Origin: an uncultured Myxococcales bacterium
GTDB taxonomy: Bacteria > Myxococcota_A > Polyangia > Polyangiales > Polyangiaceae
Direction of reading: 5' to 3'
NCBI GenBank assembly: GCA_937949945.1
Contig: CALFEQ010000154.1
Coordinates: 1-64,000 of the forward strand
Length of the DNA stretch: 64,000 nucleotides
The translations under genes and the position numbers were made by a program. Below the pieces are notes generated by a model. It had not been told where the DNA came from. It worked only from the letters and a program-made list of their open reading frames with translations, and made no database searches. How positions within the stretch are numbered: position 1 is the first letter of the stretch; the number at the start of each line of letters is the position of its first letter. Positions 1 to 8,281 of this stretch are shown piece after piece.

Positions 1-330
1 GCCCAATCAACGCGTTTCCGACCAGACCGCGGGCGCGCCCGCCCCGGCCTCGATTCATTGCTGCCCAATCAACGCGTTTCCGACCAGACCGCGGGCGCGC
101 CCGCCCCGGCCTCGATTTATTGCTGCCCAATCAACGCGTTCCCGAGCGAGGGCATGGGCGCGCCGGCAACAGCGCGCCCGCCAGCCTCGATTCATTGCCG
201 CCCAATCAACGAGTTCCCGACCAGACCGCGGGCGCCCGCCCCGCCTCGATTCATTGCTGCCCAATCAACGCGTTTTCGACCAGACCACGGGCGCGCCGGC
301 AACGCCTCGATCATTGCTGCCCAATCGAGA
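1..330. repeat. Upstream tandem array of REP-like palindromic repeats
   Basis: Six tandem units begin with GCCCAATC at 1, 63, 125, 200, 259 and 319 (spacings 62, 62, 75, 59, 60). The first two units differ at only one base (57 versus 119), so that duplication is recent. Each junction carries the core ATTGCTGCCCAATC (one copy has ATTGCCG), an imperfect hairpin with ATTG/CAAT arms and a 5-base loop. The array runs off the left edge. The same core occurs in the opposite orientation after the transposase gene, which ties the array to it. Confidence 0.85.
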
Positions 331-524
331 GCCCCACACACAGGCGACAAGCACGCCCGCACCTGCTCGCAGCTGTTGGAGGCGATCACGTACGGATGGT
401 GAGGAGACCCCTTGCGCGACAGCAGATGCGTGCGCATCGTTCCCCAGCCAAGTTCATGGCGACTCGGGGGGAAAGGCGAGTGCAGAGGCGGGCGCGCTCC
501 GCGCGTTCTGCGCGGGTCGGGAGT

Positions 525-1343
525 ATGGCGGCTCAGATCGAGCTACCGCTCGGTACGAGCTCGAAACCGGCGCGAGGAGGTCGGCGGAAGAACGCGGGCC
601 GAAAGCGCGCGAACCCCGACGCTCGCCCGAACGTCCCGCACCGCAAGCGGCCCGTGCACGTGGGACGCCATCCAGTCCACGTGACGATGCGACTCGCCAA
701 GAACGTGCCGAAGCTGCGCAACCAGCTCGCGCGAGAGACCTTCAAGCGCGTGCTCAAGAAGCAGGCGGAGCGGCCCTACGCGACGGAGTTCCAGGTCGTC
801 CACTTCTCGATCCAGGACGATCACGTGCACCTCATCGTCGAGGCGCTCGCGCAGAGTGAGTCGGAGCACTCGAAGACCAGCCCGGCGCAGCGTCGCGAGC
901 TCGATGGCAACGCGCTCCGCCGCGGCGTGAGCGGGCTCATGATCTCCTTCGCCCGCCGCTACAACCGTGCGCTCCACCGCAAAGGGAAGGTCTGGGGCGA
1001 TCGACACCATCGACGTGACCTTCGGAACCCGACGGAGGTGCGCAGCACGCTTCTCTACGTGCTCCAGAACTGGCTGCGTCACGGCATGCGCGTCTTCGGC
1101 GATGGCCTCGTCGACCCATACTCGAGCGCGCCGCGCTTCGAGGGCTGGGCCGACCCGCACGTGACGTTCATCGAGACGGAGCCATGGCCGAAGCCTCGAC
1201 CTCGCACGTGGCTGCTCGCCATCGGATGGAAGCGAGCCGGCGGCCTCCTTCGGACCTCGGACGTCCCGCCTGCGGCGAGAAATGTCCGCTGGGCTCCGAT
1301 CGTGGCCGCGTACGTGCCCGAAACGGGTCCAGCCGTCGCGTAG
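525..1343 (+). CDS. REP-associated tyrosine transposase (RAYT-like, Y1/HUH family)
   Basis: A 272-residue Y1-type transposase, the single-strand DNA nicking family that mobilises REP palindromes. The basic N-terminus (GGRRKNAGRKR near 18-28) is common in this family. The HUH metal motif is H100-V-H102 in DDHVHLIVEA. The segment KVWGDRHHRRDLRNP aligns by eye with the W-Q-P-R region of E. coli TnpAREP, and LLYVLQNW then matches its DYIYINP, making Tyr178 the likely nucleophile. ATG 525 follows GGGAG; the frame stays open upstream only through repeat DNA. Arrays of short palindromes lie on both sides in opposite orientations, the expected context for a RAYT. The C-terminal 70 residues after the catalytic region are not recognised. 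Family assignment is firm; present activity is inferred. Confidence 0.85.
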   Translation: MAAQIELPLGTSSKPARGGRRKNAGRKRANPDARPNVPHRKRPVHVGRHPVHVTMRLAKNVPKLRNQLARETFKRVLKKQAERPYATEFQVVHFSIQDDHVHLIVEALAQSESEHSKTSPAQRRELDGNALRRGVSGLMISFARRYNRALHRKGKVWGDRHHRRDLRNPTEVRSTLLYVLQNWLRHGMRVFGDGLVDPYSSAPRFEGWADPHVTFIETEPWPKPRPRTWLLAIGWKRAGGLLRTSDVPPAARNVRWAPIVAAYVPETGPAVA

Positions 1344-1511
1344 CTGTCGGCTGTCGCTCGGCCGCATCGGCGCGGGTCGGAGGTCGACGTCGCCGCGTGG
1401 AGCCTCGAAAGGTGGCTTCGATGCCGGAGTCAGCCCGCGCCATCCACGGCTCCGCGAACGCTCAGGCAACACTGCAGGAATCGCCATCCATCGGGCGGAG
1501 ACGCCGCTCCA

Positions 1512-1640
1512 GGTGAAGTCCGCGCGCATCCTCGTCGTCCCTTTGCGGCGCTCCCGGTGAAGTCCGCGCGCGTCCCGCCCTCCGCTCGCGGCGCCCTTCT
1601 AACTCCACACGCATCCCACCAGCCCCTCGCGGCGGCTCTG
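1512..1640. repeat. Three copies of a 44-bp repeat
   Basis: GGTGAAGTCCGCGCGC occurs at 1512-1527 and again at 1556-1571, 44 bases apart, and a decayed third copy (ACTCCACACGCATCC) begins near 1600. The units lead directly into the palindromic array that starts at 1647. They are unlike the upstream repeats and do not form obvious hairpins. I see no gene between 1344 and 2040. Confidence 0.6.
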
Positions 1641-1646
1641 GTGATT

Positions 1647-1985
1647 GATTGGGCGACAATCCCGGAGCCCCCGTCCTCCGGCGGCATCACTTGATTGGGC
1701 AACAATCGCCCGAGCCTCCGCCCTCCGGCGGCATCACTTGATTGGGCGACAATCGCCCGAACCGCGCGCGTCCGCTCGTGCCCCTGCCACCGCCATGACG
1801 CGCGCGCGCTCTTGATTGGGCGACAATCGCCCGAACCGCGCGCGTCCGCTCGTGCCCCTGCCACCGCCATGACGCGCGCGCGCTCTTGATTGGGCGACAA
1901 TCGCCCGAACCGCGCGCGAGCCTGCTCCGCGCCGCAGCCCCGCACGGCGATGAACGCCCCGCCCTCCATGGATTGGGCACCAATC
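1647..1985. repeat. Downstream array of REP-like palindromes, opposite orientation
   Basis: Six copies of GATTGGGCRACAATC-like cores lie at 1647, 1693, 1740, 1814, 1888 and 1971 (the last reads GATTGGGCACCAATC). Each is a perfect GATTG/CAATC inverted repeat around a 5-base loop. Read on the minus strand they give ATTGNNGCCCAATC, the same core as in the array at 1-330, so the two arrays are inverted with respect to one another and flank the transposase. Spacings are 46, 47, 74, 74 and 83. Confidence 0.85.
1740..1887. repeat. Perfect 74-bp tandem duplication inside the array
   Basis: Bases 1740-1813 and 1814-1887 are identical by eye over all 74 positions, including the palindrome and a GC-rich spacer. 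Perfect identity next to decayed neighbours points to recent expansion of the array, by slippage or by transposase activity. Confidence 0.85.
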
Positions 1986-2040
1986 GCGCCGGCTGCCCCG
2001 ACATCGCGCCGCGCCCCCTCGCCGGACGCCTCCGGCGCCC

Positions 2041-4596
2041 TCACCTCGCGGCCTTCCGCCCCAACACCGCCGCTCGCACGGCCTGGAGCGAGGGCGCGAC
2101 CGCGTGCGGGAACTCCCGCAGCACGGCTCGATACCGGGCCGGTGAGAGCTGCGCGTCGGGCAAGAGGCGCTCGAGCAGCTCGATCGCGTCCGCCTGACGC
2201 GCGAGCCGGGAGCCGCCGAGCAGCTCGACGATTTCGCACACCGAGGCGAGCGCGCAGCACGTCGCGTCGACGTCGTCGCGCTCTTTCGTGCCGGGGCGGG
2301 GCAGCGGTGGGGCGGGAGCGCCGCTCGAGGGATTCGGCTCCGGGAACCAGCGCTCGAAGCGCGCCGCCAGCGCGACCCGATCCCTGCGCAGCGCCTCGAT
2401 CCTCGCGCGCTCGCCGTCGCCTTCTCCGGCGTCTTCCGGGAGGCCGACCTCGCGGCGGGCGCGGAGCTCGTCCTCCAGGCGCTCGAGCGCCGCGACGTCG
2501 CGATCGCGATCGAGCTGCTCCAGCTCCTCGAGCAGGTCGCCGACCTCGTCCTCGAGGGCGCGCGCGAGGGCCGCCGGGTCCTTTTCGAGCTCGGTCCAGC
2601 GGCCGGGCGGATGGATCGCGAGCTCGCCCGTGAAGGTGCCGTCGCAGATCGCACGCAGCTGGTCGTCGTCGATGAAGTGATAGAAGGCCGCTTCGCCCTG
2701 CGCGCGCTGGCGGGCGACGATGCCGCGCAGCACCGGGTTCTCCTGTCCGAGGGCGATGACGCTGATCCCGATCGGCACCTCGATCGCCGCTCGCTCGTTG
2801 ATGATGGCGACCTCGTCGATGGGCGACTCGCCGTCCGTGACGAGCACGATGTGAGCACGCGCGAGGTCCGGATCCGCGCGGCGCGCGAGATCGATCTGCG
2901 CGAGGCTCGCACGCAGCGCCTTGTCGATGTCCGTCCCACCGCTCCGCTCCGTCGTGACGACGTCGCGGATGGCCTCGCGCGCGGCAGCCACCGTGCCGAC
3001 CCGCGTGACGATGCCGGGGTCCTCGTGGAAGTACCGGTAGAGCAGCGTGCAGCGCGTGTCGCCCGGCGACTCGAGCCGGCGGATCAGCGTCGCGAGCTCG
3101 GCGACGAGGATCGCATCACGGACGCGAGCGCGCGGGCCCCGCATCGAGCCCGAGCCGTCGAGCACGTAGACGCGCACCTCCGAGCGCATCACGACGCGCG
3201 ACCGGCGACGCACCTCCTCCTTGACGAAGCGCCGCGCGAAGAGCCGGCCCGCCGCGAGATCGAGCAGGATGCTCCGCGGGTCGTTGATGACCGCACTCGG
3301 CAGGTCCTCGACGCTCTCCGCAGGCATGAGCACGAGGTACGGCGTGGGATGGCGCACGATGCGCAGCACCCGCTCCTCCTCTTCGACGCGGACCGGGGAG
3401 AGCGCACCGCCCACCTCGAAGACGCCGTCCGCCGCGATGGCCGCGCGGAGGATCTCCACGTCCGAGCCCTCGGGAAGGTACTCGAGCAGCTCCTCCGCCC
3501 CTTCCCGCTCGCTCGGTGTCGCTCCCAGCGTCAGCCGCTGCTGCGCGGCCAGTTGCACGCTCGCGACGGCCTTCTTCACCTCCTCGGCGACGTCGCCGAG
3601 GAGCTCCGCGGCCGATCGATCGAGCGACTCGCGCGCCGCCTCCGCTCGATCGAATGCGGCGGCGGCCCCCCACACGTTCGCGAGGGCGCGGCCCGTACGC
3701 GACGACACCGCACGGTCGCCCGCGGCGAGCGCGTTCCGATCGAGCGCGGACAGCGCCGCGTGGAGGCGCCTCGGGTCACGTCGCACGAGCGCCTGACGTG
3801 CCTGATGGAGCAAGGACACGTCGCAGGACAGACCGGCCCCCTCGAGGCGATCGATCCGAGCGATCTCGCTCGCGATCCAACCCGCACGGTCCCGGACGCC
3901 TTTGCGCTCCAGCGGCAGCGCCGCCGACGCCTCGAGGATGCGCTGGCGCGCGGCGACGAGGAGCCGGCGCCGGCGCCCGAGCATCATCGTCTCCGCACGC
4001 GCCGCCGCGAGCAGGTGATCGATCGCCGCGAGCTCCAGATCGACGAGACGAGCGTCCTCGACGTCGGGATGATCCTCCGTCGGCACCTCCAGTCCCGAGG
4101 CCCCTTCACGGAGCGGCACGAGCGGCGGCAAGAGCGCGCTCGTGTCGGCCTGAGCCACGACGCGCGCCACCTCCGGATCCGGCTCGCCCGCCGACGCCGC
4201 TTCGATCGCGGCCTCCGCGAGGGAGAGCACGCCGTGGACGCGCCGGAGCCAGGCCGCGTGCGCGATCGGCGAGCGCTTCCGCACGATCGCCACGCGCTCG
4301 ATCGCCGTGACGTTCGCCTCGAGCTCGCGTATGGCCGCGTCGAGCGCCGACCTCGACGCCTCGAGCGCAGCCCCCGCCGCCTTCGCGGCGCCGCCGACGA
4401 CCTCGCCCTCCTGCGTCATGCGCTCGCGCAAGAGCGCGAGCAGCGACGAGAGCGCATCGACGCGGATGCTCGCCCGCCACCCGGCGATGGCGAGCACCGG
4501 GCGAGCGACGCGAAAGAGAAGCTGGGACTCGATCGCCCGAGGGCCGCGCATCACGCGGTCGATGCGCTCGCCGAGGCTTACGAGCCGCTCGCTCAC
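2041..4596 (-). CDS. VWA-domain protein, partner of MoxR ATPase
   Basis: An 851-residue cytoplasmic protein with a long helical, Arg/Glu/Ala-rich first half and a von Willebrand A domain in the second half. The MIDAS motif is DGSGSM at about residues 480-485, with the supporting VTDGES loop further on; these residues bind Mg2+. The start is GTG 4596, whose GTGA overlaps the TGA stop of the upstream ATPase, so the two are translationally coupled. An open frame continues upstream across the ATPase gene but is antisense-frame shadow. MoxR and VWA pairs such as RavA/ViaA act together as chaperone-like or metal-insertion machines; the client here is unknown. A highly acidic stretch follows the VWA domain. 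Confidence 0.85.
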   Translation of the reverse strand: MSERLVSLGERIDRVMRGPRAIESQLLFRVARPVLAIAGWRASIRVDALSSLLALLRERMTQEGEVVGGAAKAAGAALEASRSALDAAIRELEANVTAIERVAIVRKRSPIAHAAWLRRVHGVLSLAEAAIEAASAGEPDPEVARVVAQADTSALLPPLVPLREGASGLEVPTEDHPDVEDARLVDLELAAIDHLLAAARAETMMLGRRRRLLVAARQRILEASAALPLERKGVRDRAGWIASEIARIDRLEGAGLSCDVSLLHQARQALVRRDPRRLHAALSALDRNALAAGDRAVSSRTGRALANVWGAAAAFDRAEAARESLDRSAAELLGDVAEEVKKAVASVQLAAQQRLTLGATPSEREGAEELLEYLPEGSDVEILRAAIAADGVFEVGGALSPVRVEEEERVLRIVRHPTPYLVLMPAESVEDLPSAVINDPRSILLDLAAGRLFARRFVKEEVRRRSRVVMRSEVRVYVLDGSGSMRGPRARVRDAILVAELATLIRRLESPGDTRCTLLYRYFHEDPGIVTRVGTVAAAREAIRDVVTTERSGGTDIDKALRASLAQIDLARRADPDLARAHIVLVTDGESPIDEVAIINERAAIEVPIGISVIALGQENPVLRGIVARQRAQGEAAFYHFIDDDQLRAICDGTFTGELAIHPPGRWTELEKDPAALARALEDEVGDLLEELEQLDRDRDVAALERLEDELRARREVGLPEDAGEGDGERARIEALRRDRVALAARFERWFPEPNPSSGAPAPPLPRPGTKERDDVDATCCALASVCEIVELLGGSRLARQADAIELLERLLPDAQLSPARYRAVLREFPHAVAPSLQAVRAAVLGRKAAR

Positions 4597-7211
4597 GATC
4601 CTCTCGTCGGCATCGCCGACCGGTCGAGGAGCTCCGCCCACGCGGCGTCCGAACGCCCGCGGCGGAGAGCGGCGAGCATGCGGGCGGAGGCGGCCTCGAG
4701 CGCGTCGATGCGGCCTCGCAGCGCCGCGACGCGCTCGGCCGCCTCCGGAAACAGATCGGCGACGACGCGCGCCTCGAGCGCGAAGCGGAGGAGCGCGCCC
4801 TCCTCGCGCGTCACCTGGAAGAACTTGCTCTCCGCGAGCTCGGCGAGCGCGCGATCGAGCTCCAAGGCCTTTGCCGACTCCTCCGCAGACGCAGCCCGCT
4901 TCGCGAGAGCCACCCACCACCTCTCGAGGAGAGAGAGCGCGCGATCGATGCGCTGCAGGTCGAGGTCCACGATGTCGCGCCGGAGCTCCTCGGGCAGCGC
5001 GCCGATGAACGACGCCACGCCGCCGACGAGCTCCTCGGCGGAGCCGGTGATCGACGGCTTGTCCGGCGAGATGCGCAGCGCGAGCTCCATCATCGCGTAC
5101 GCGAGCGACACGCGCTGCTCGCCGGCGCGGAGCGCGCGGTACCCGGCGAAGTCCGCCGAGCACGAATCGCCCGTCGCCTCGGCCCGGGACTCCGAGCGCG
5201 CGAGCGCCGTGACCGCGAAGCGGAGGAGCGTCGCCTTCGGGATGACGGCATGCAGGCCGCTCGCCTGGAGCTGCTCGACGAGGACGCCGACCTGCTGCAC
5301 GAGATCGAGCCGGTCCGTCGCGGACACGCGCTCGAACGCCGCCCGCACGAGCGGCTCGATGCGAGGGGCGACCACGCGTGCCTTGAGCGAGCCCGCCTTG
5401 CCGCCCAGCTTCGCGATGCGCGCGCCGAGCTCGTCGATGTCCGCGAGCGCGGGTCGGAGCGCCTCGAGCAGCCCGCCGAGCCGTTCGGCACCCACGCGGG
5501 CGAGCGCGCTCGCGACGCTCTCGCGGAACGCGGCGTCCTCGAGCTCGACGAGCTCGTCCTCCGCGCGCGCGATCGCCACCGCAATCGCGCGATCGTGATC
5601 CTCGGGCGCCGGCTCCTCCGCCCCCGCGGCGCGCAGCGTGGCGCACGTCTCGACCAGCCGCTCGAGCGCGGAGAGCACCTCGTCGGAGCGGCTACGGACG
5701 TCGTCCGCCGACCGCTTCGCGTCGAACGAGAGCCCGACGCTCGTCGCCGAGAGCGCCGCCGCGTCGAGCAGGATCCGGATGGCGCGCCCGCGCAGCCAAC
5801 GCGCGACCGGACGCGTCGTGCCGCTCGCCTTCTCGATGCCGTCCGCGAGCTGCGCGAGCTCCGCGACGACGTCCCGCGCGCCGGAGTGCGGGCCGGCGCC
5901 GGCGGTCGTACCGAGGCTGACGGCGCGCTCGGCGAGATGCGCGAGCGTCTTCTGCAGCAGCTCCGACGCCTGGAGGGAGCCCGGGCCGCCGGCGTCGCTC
6001 ACCTCCGCGAGCTTCGCGGCCGTCTCGAGGAGCGGCGCCGGATCCTTCGACGGGACCGCCTCCTCCACCGCCCGCTCGAGCGCGCCGACGTCGGGCGCCT
6101 TCCTCGTGACGCGGCGCTCGATCCTCGGCAGGCGCGCGAGCGCACGGTCGAACAGCTCGCGCTCCGTGCGCATGATCGAGAGCTGCCGCCGCTCGCGCGG
6201 GTCGGTCTCCCTCTCGAGCAGGCGACCGAGCTTGTCGTAGTCCGGTCCCGAGAGCAGGAGGCTCAGGCGCAGGAGCGCGAGATCCTTCGGCTGCACCTCG
6301 AGCTCGCGGCTCGGGTCGAGCATGATCGCGTCGTACATGCAGATCGCGCGCAGGATCTTCCCGAGGCGCACCGTCGTGCGGGTCGAGAGGTAGCGCGTCG
6401 GCATGAACGTCGGATCGTGCTTCGCCGCCGTCGCGAGGTCGGCGTCGAGCCGCTCGACGAGCGCACAGAGCGCCGTGCAGATCTCGTCCGGTACGACGAT
6501 GCGTTCGACCGCGGCCTGCAGCACGTCGAGGTCCTGGATCGTGAGCAGCGACACGAGCCGCCGCGGACGAGCGCCGCCGATCTGCGCGCGGAGGACGCGC
6601 CCGAGGCTCTCGGGATCGGTGAAGCCCTTCGGCACGAACGAGACGAACGCGATGCGATCGACGAACGCGAGGAGCGTGTCGCGCGAGCTCTCGAGCACCT
6701 CCGCCAGGTAGCGGTTCGTGGTCATGAGCGCGCACTCGATCTTCCCGACGGTCGTCTTCGTCCCCTGCTTCAGCTCGCGCTCGTGCAGGACGTTGAGCGT
6801 CGTGCGAAGGAGCATGTCGCGCCCGTCGAGGACCTCGTCGAGGAACGCGTGCACGGCGCCGAGCATGCCCTCGTCCGTGAAGTGCTCGGTGCGCCCCGTC
6901 TGCATCAACGTCTTGAAGTCGATCGGGCCGACCAGATCGGTCTGCACCGTGCTCTCCGTGAACTGACGCGCGAAGACGCTCGGCTGCCCCGTGGCCTCGT
7001 CGACGATGCGCGAGAGGACGGCCGACGCGATCGCGCTCTTCGCGGTCCCCGGTGGCCCGGTCATGAGGACGTGCTCGCGGCAGAGGAGCGCCAAGCCGAT
7101 CTGCGCCAGCAGATCCTCTCGCTCGACGAACGTCCGATCGAGCTCCTTGAAGAACCCTCGGAACCGCTCCGCAGCCGCGCGCAGCTCCGGGGTCGACGTG
7201 ACGACGTTCAT
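4593..7211 (-). CDS. MoxR-family AAA+ ATPase
   Basis: An 872-residue protein whose first 330 residues are a MoxR AAA+ module: Walker A GPPGTAKS, Walker B AFLDE, and sensor region MTTNR. The remaining 540 residues are helical and not recognised, much longer than in typical MoxR (about 330) or RavA (about 500). Start ATG 7211 is chosen because the AAA fold begins directly after it; the frame is open for 24 more codons. It is the first gene of a two-gene operon with the VWA protein, joined by a GTGA overlap. A -10-like TACCCT lies seven bases before the start and there is no Shine-Dalgarno. The ATPase is expected to remodel a complex recruited by the VWA partner. Confidence 0.88.
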   Translation of the reverse strand: MNVVTSTPELRAAAERFRGFFKELDRTFVEREDLLAQIGLALLCREHVLMTGPPGTAKSAIASAVLSRIVDEATGQPSVFARQFTESTVQTDLVGPIDFKTLMQTGRTEHFTDEGMLGAVHAFLDEVLDGRDMLLRTTLNVLHERELKQGTKTTVGKIECALMTTNRYLAEVLESSRDTLLAFVDRIAFVSFVPKGFTDPESLGRVLRAQIGGARPRRLVSLLTIQDLDVLQAAVERIVVPDEICTALCALVERLDADLATAAKHDPTFMPTRYLSTRTTVRLGKILRAICMYDAIMLDPSRELEVQPKDLALLRLSLLLSGPDYDKLGRLLERETDPRERRQLSIMRTERELFDRALARLPRIERRVTRKAPDVGALERAVEEAVPSKDPAPLLETAAKLAEVSDAGGPGSLQASELLQKTLAHLAERAVSLGTTAGAGPHSGARDVVAELAQLADGIEKASGTTRPVARWLRGRAIRILLDAAALSATSVGLSFDAKRSADDVRSRSDEVLSALERLVETCATLRAAGAEEPAPEDHDRAIAVAIARAEDELVELEDAAFRESVASALARVGAERLGGLLEALRPALADIDELGARIAKLGGKAGSLKARVVAPRIEPLVRAAFERVSATDRLDLVQQVGVLVEQLQASGLHAVIPKATLLRFAVTALARSESRAEATGDSCSADFAGYRALRAGEQRVSLAYAMMELALRISPDKPSITGSAEELVGGVASFIGALPEELRRDIVDLDLQRIDRALSLLERWWVALAKRAASAEESAKALELDRALAELAESKFFQVTREEGALLRFALEARVVADLFPEAAERVAALRGRIDALEAASARMLAALRRGRSDAAWAELLDRSAMPTRGS

Positions 7212-7218
7212 CGGGACG

Positions 7219-7224
7219 AGGGTA
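7219..7224 (-). promoter_or_regulatory. -10-like TACCCT for the MoxR gene (leaderless type)
   Basis: TACCCT ends 7 bases before ATG 7211. Transcription would begin at or next to the start codon. No Shine-Dalgarno is present. Confidence 0.4.
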
Positions 7225-7533
7225 GAGCATTTCGCCGGCGACGGCCCGACACGCCGCACGGCGCACGTTGGAGGGCAGAGCAAGCAGCTCGAGCGACCGC
7301 CCGCGCACGTGCAGCTCGTGGGCGCGCGCGCACGAGCCGTGACGCGAGCTCACGAGCTCCCGAGTTGCCGCGTGACGAGCGCCACGTGAAGCGCCGCGTG
7401 ACGGCGCCGCGCACGCGATCACGGGATCGCTCGCCCCACGCAAGCTGGGCGCGCCGATTGCACCTTCTTCCACCGAGGACGCGCGGCACGCGAGATCGGG
7501 GGCATGGTCGAGCTCCGTGCCGCCTGCTGACGG
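7225..7533. other. Divergent intergenic region between MoxR gene and rpiA
   Basis: About 310 bases with no supported gene. The element GCCGCGTGACG appears at 7367-7377 and 7391-7401, with a related CCGTGACGCG at about 7338. They could be operator repeats for either divergent gene, but nothing else supports that. Confidence 0.4.
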
Positions 7534-8220
7534 GTGAGCATGCACGAAGAGGAAGCGAAGAGGCTCGCCGCGCTCGCGGCGCTCGACGAGCTCCCGGACG
7601 CGGGCGTCGTCGGGCTCGGGACCGGGACCACGGCCGCCTACGCCCTCGAGGCGCTCGGCGAGCTGGTCCGCAAGGGTCGGCGGCTGCGCGCCGTGTGCAC
7701 GTCCGAGGCGACGCGTGCACGCGCCATCGCCGCTCGCATCCCGCTCCTCTCCTCCGAGGGGCCATGGAGCATCGACGTCACGATCGACGGCGCCGACGAG
7801 GTCGACGACGCCCTCGATCTGTCGAAGGGCGGCGGCGGTGCGCTCGGGCGCGAGAAGATCGTGAGCCACGCCTCGAAGCGGCTCGTCATCGCCTGCGACG
7901 CGACGAAGCGCGTGCGTCGCCTCGGCCAGACCCGTCCCGTCGCCGTCGAGGTCGTCGCGTTCGGTCACAAGACGACGACGCGCCATCTCGCACGCTTCGG
8001 CGAGCCGCGCCTGCGGATGCAAGGAGGTCTGCCGTTCGTCACCGACAACGGCAACTACGTCGTCGACGTGACGGTACGACCGATCGAGGACGCGGCCGCG
8101 CTCGATCGCGAGCTCCGTGCGATACCGGGCGTGGTCGAGACGGGACTGTTCGTCGGTCGCGCCGACGTGGTCTACGTGGCCGGCGACGGATGGGTCGAGC
8201 GGCTCGTCGCGCGACGCTGA
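7534..8220 (+). CDS. rpiA: Ribose-5-phosphate isomerase A
   Basis: Interconverts ribose 5-phosphate and ribulose 5-phosphate in the pentose phosphate pathway. All family motifs are visible: GLGTGTT near the N-terminus (usually GLGTGST), DGADEVD, KGGGGALGREKI containing the catalytic region, and TDNGNYVVD. The length of about 228 residues is normal. GTG 7534 and ATG 7540 are both possible starts, two codons apart; neither has a clear Shine-Dalgarno. The gene stands alone, divergent from the MoxR operon and convergent with the next gene. Transketolase and transaldolase of the same pathway lie near 53-57 kb. Confidence 0.93.
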   Translation: MSMHEEEAKRLAALAALDELPDAGVVGLGTGTTAAYALEALGELVRKGRRLRAVCTSEATRARAIAARIPLLSSEGPWSIDVTIDGADEVDDALDLSKGGGGALGREKIVSHASKRLVIACDATKRVRRLGQTRPVAVEVVAFGHKTTTRHLARFGEPRLRMQGGLPFVTDNGNYVVDVTVRPIEDAAALDRELRAIPGVVETGLFVGRADVVYVAGDGWVERLVARR

Positions 8221-8281
8221 CACACGACGAGGAACGCCGGCTCGACCCGACGCGCCGAAGCCGATCCGCGCACGAGCCGCG

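Noticed and set aside
58..402. Open frames through the first repeat array as proteins
   Set aside because: They translate the repeats themselves, lack ribosome sites and resemble nothing.
1..1985. The repeat arrays as CRISPR arrays
   Set aside because: Repeats are 14-15 bases with uneven spacing, spacers in parts are identical, and no cas gene is present.
2611..5598. Long open frame antisense to the MoxR and VWA genes
   Set aside because: In very GC-rich DNA the frame opposite a real gene stays open; the translation is Arg-rich with no motif.
5692..8223. Overlapping minus-strand frame across rpiA
   Set aside because: rpiA motifs are intact on the plus strand; the minus frame is a shadow.
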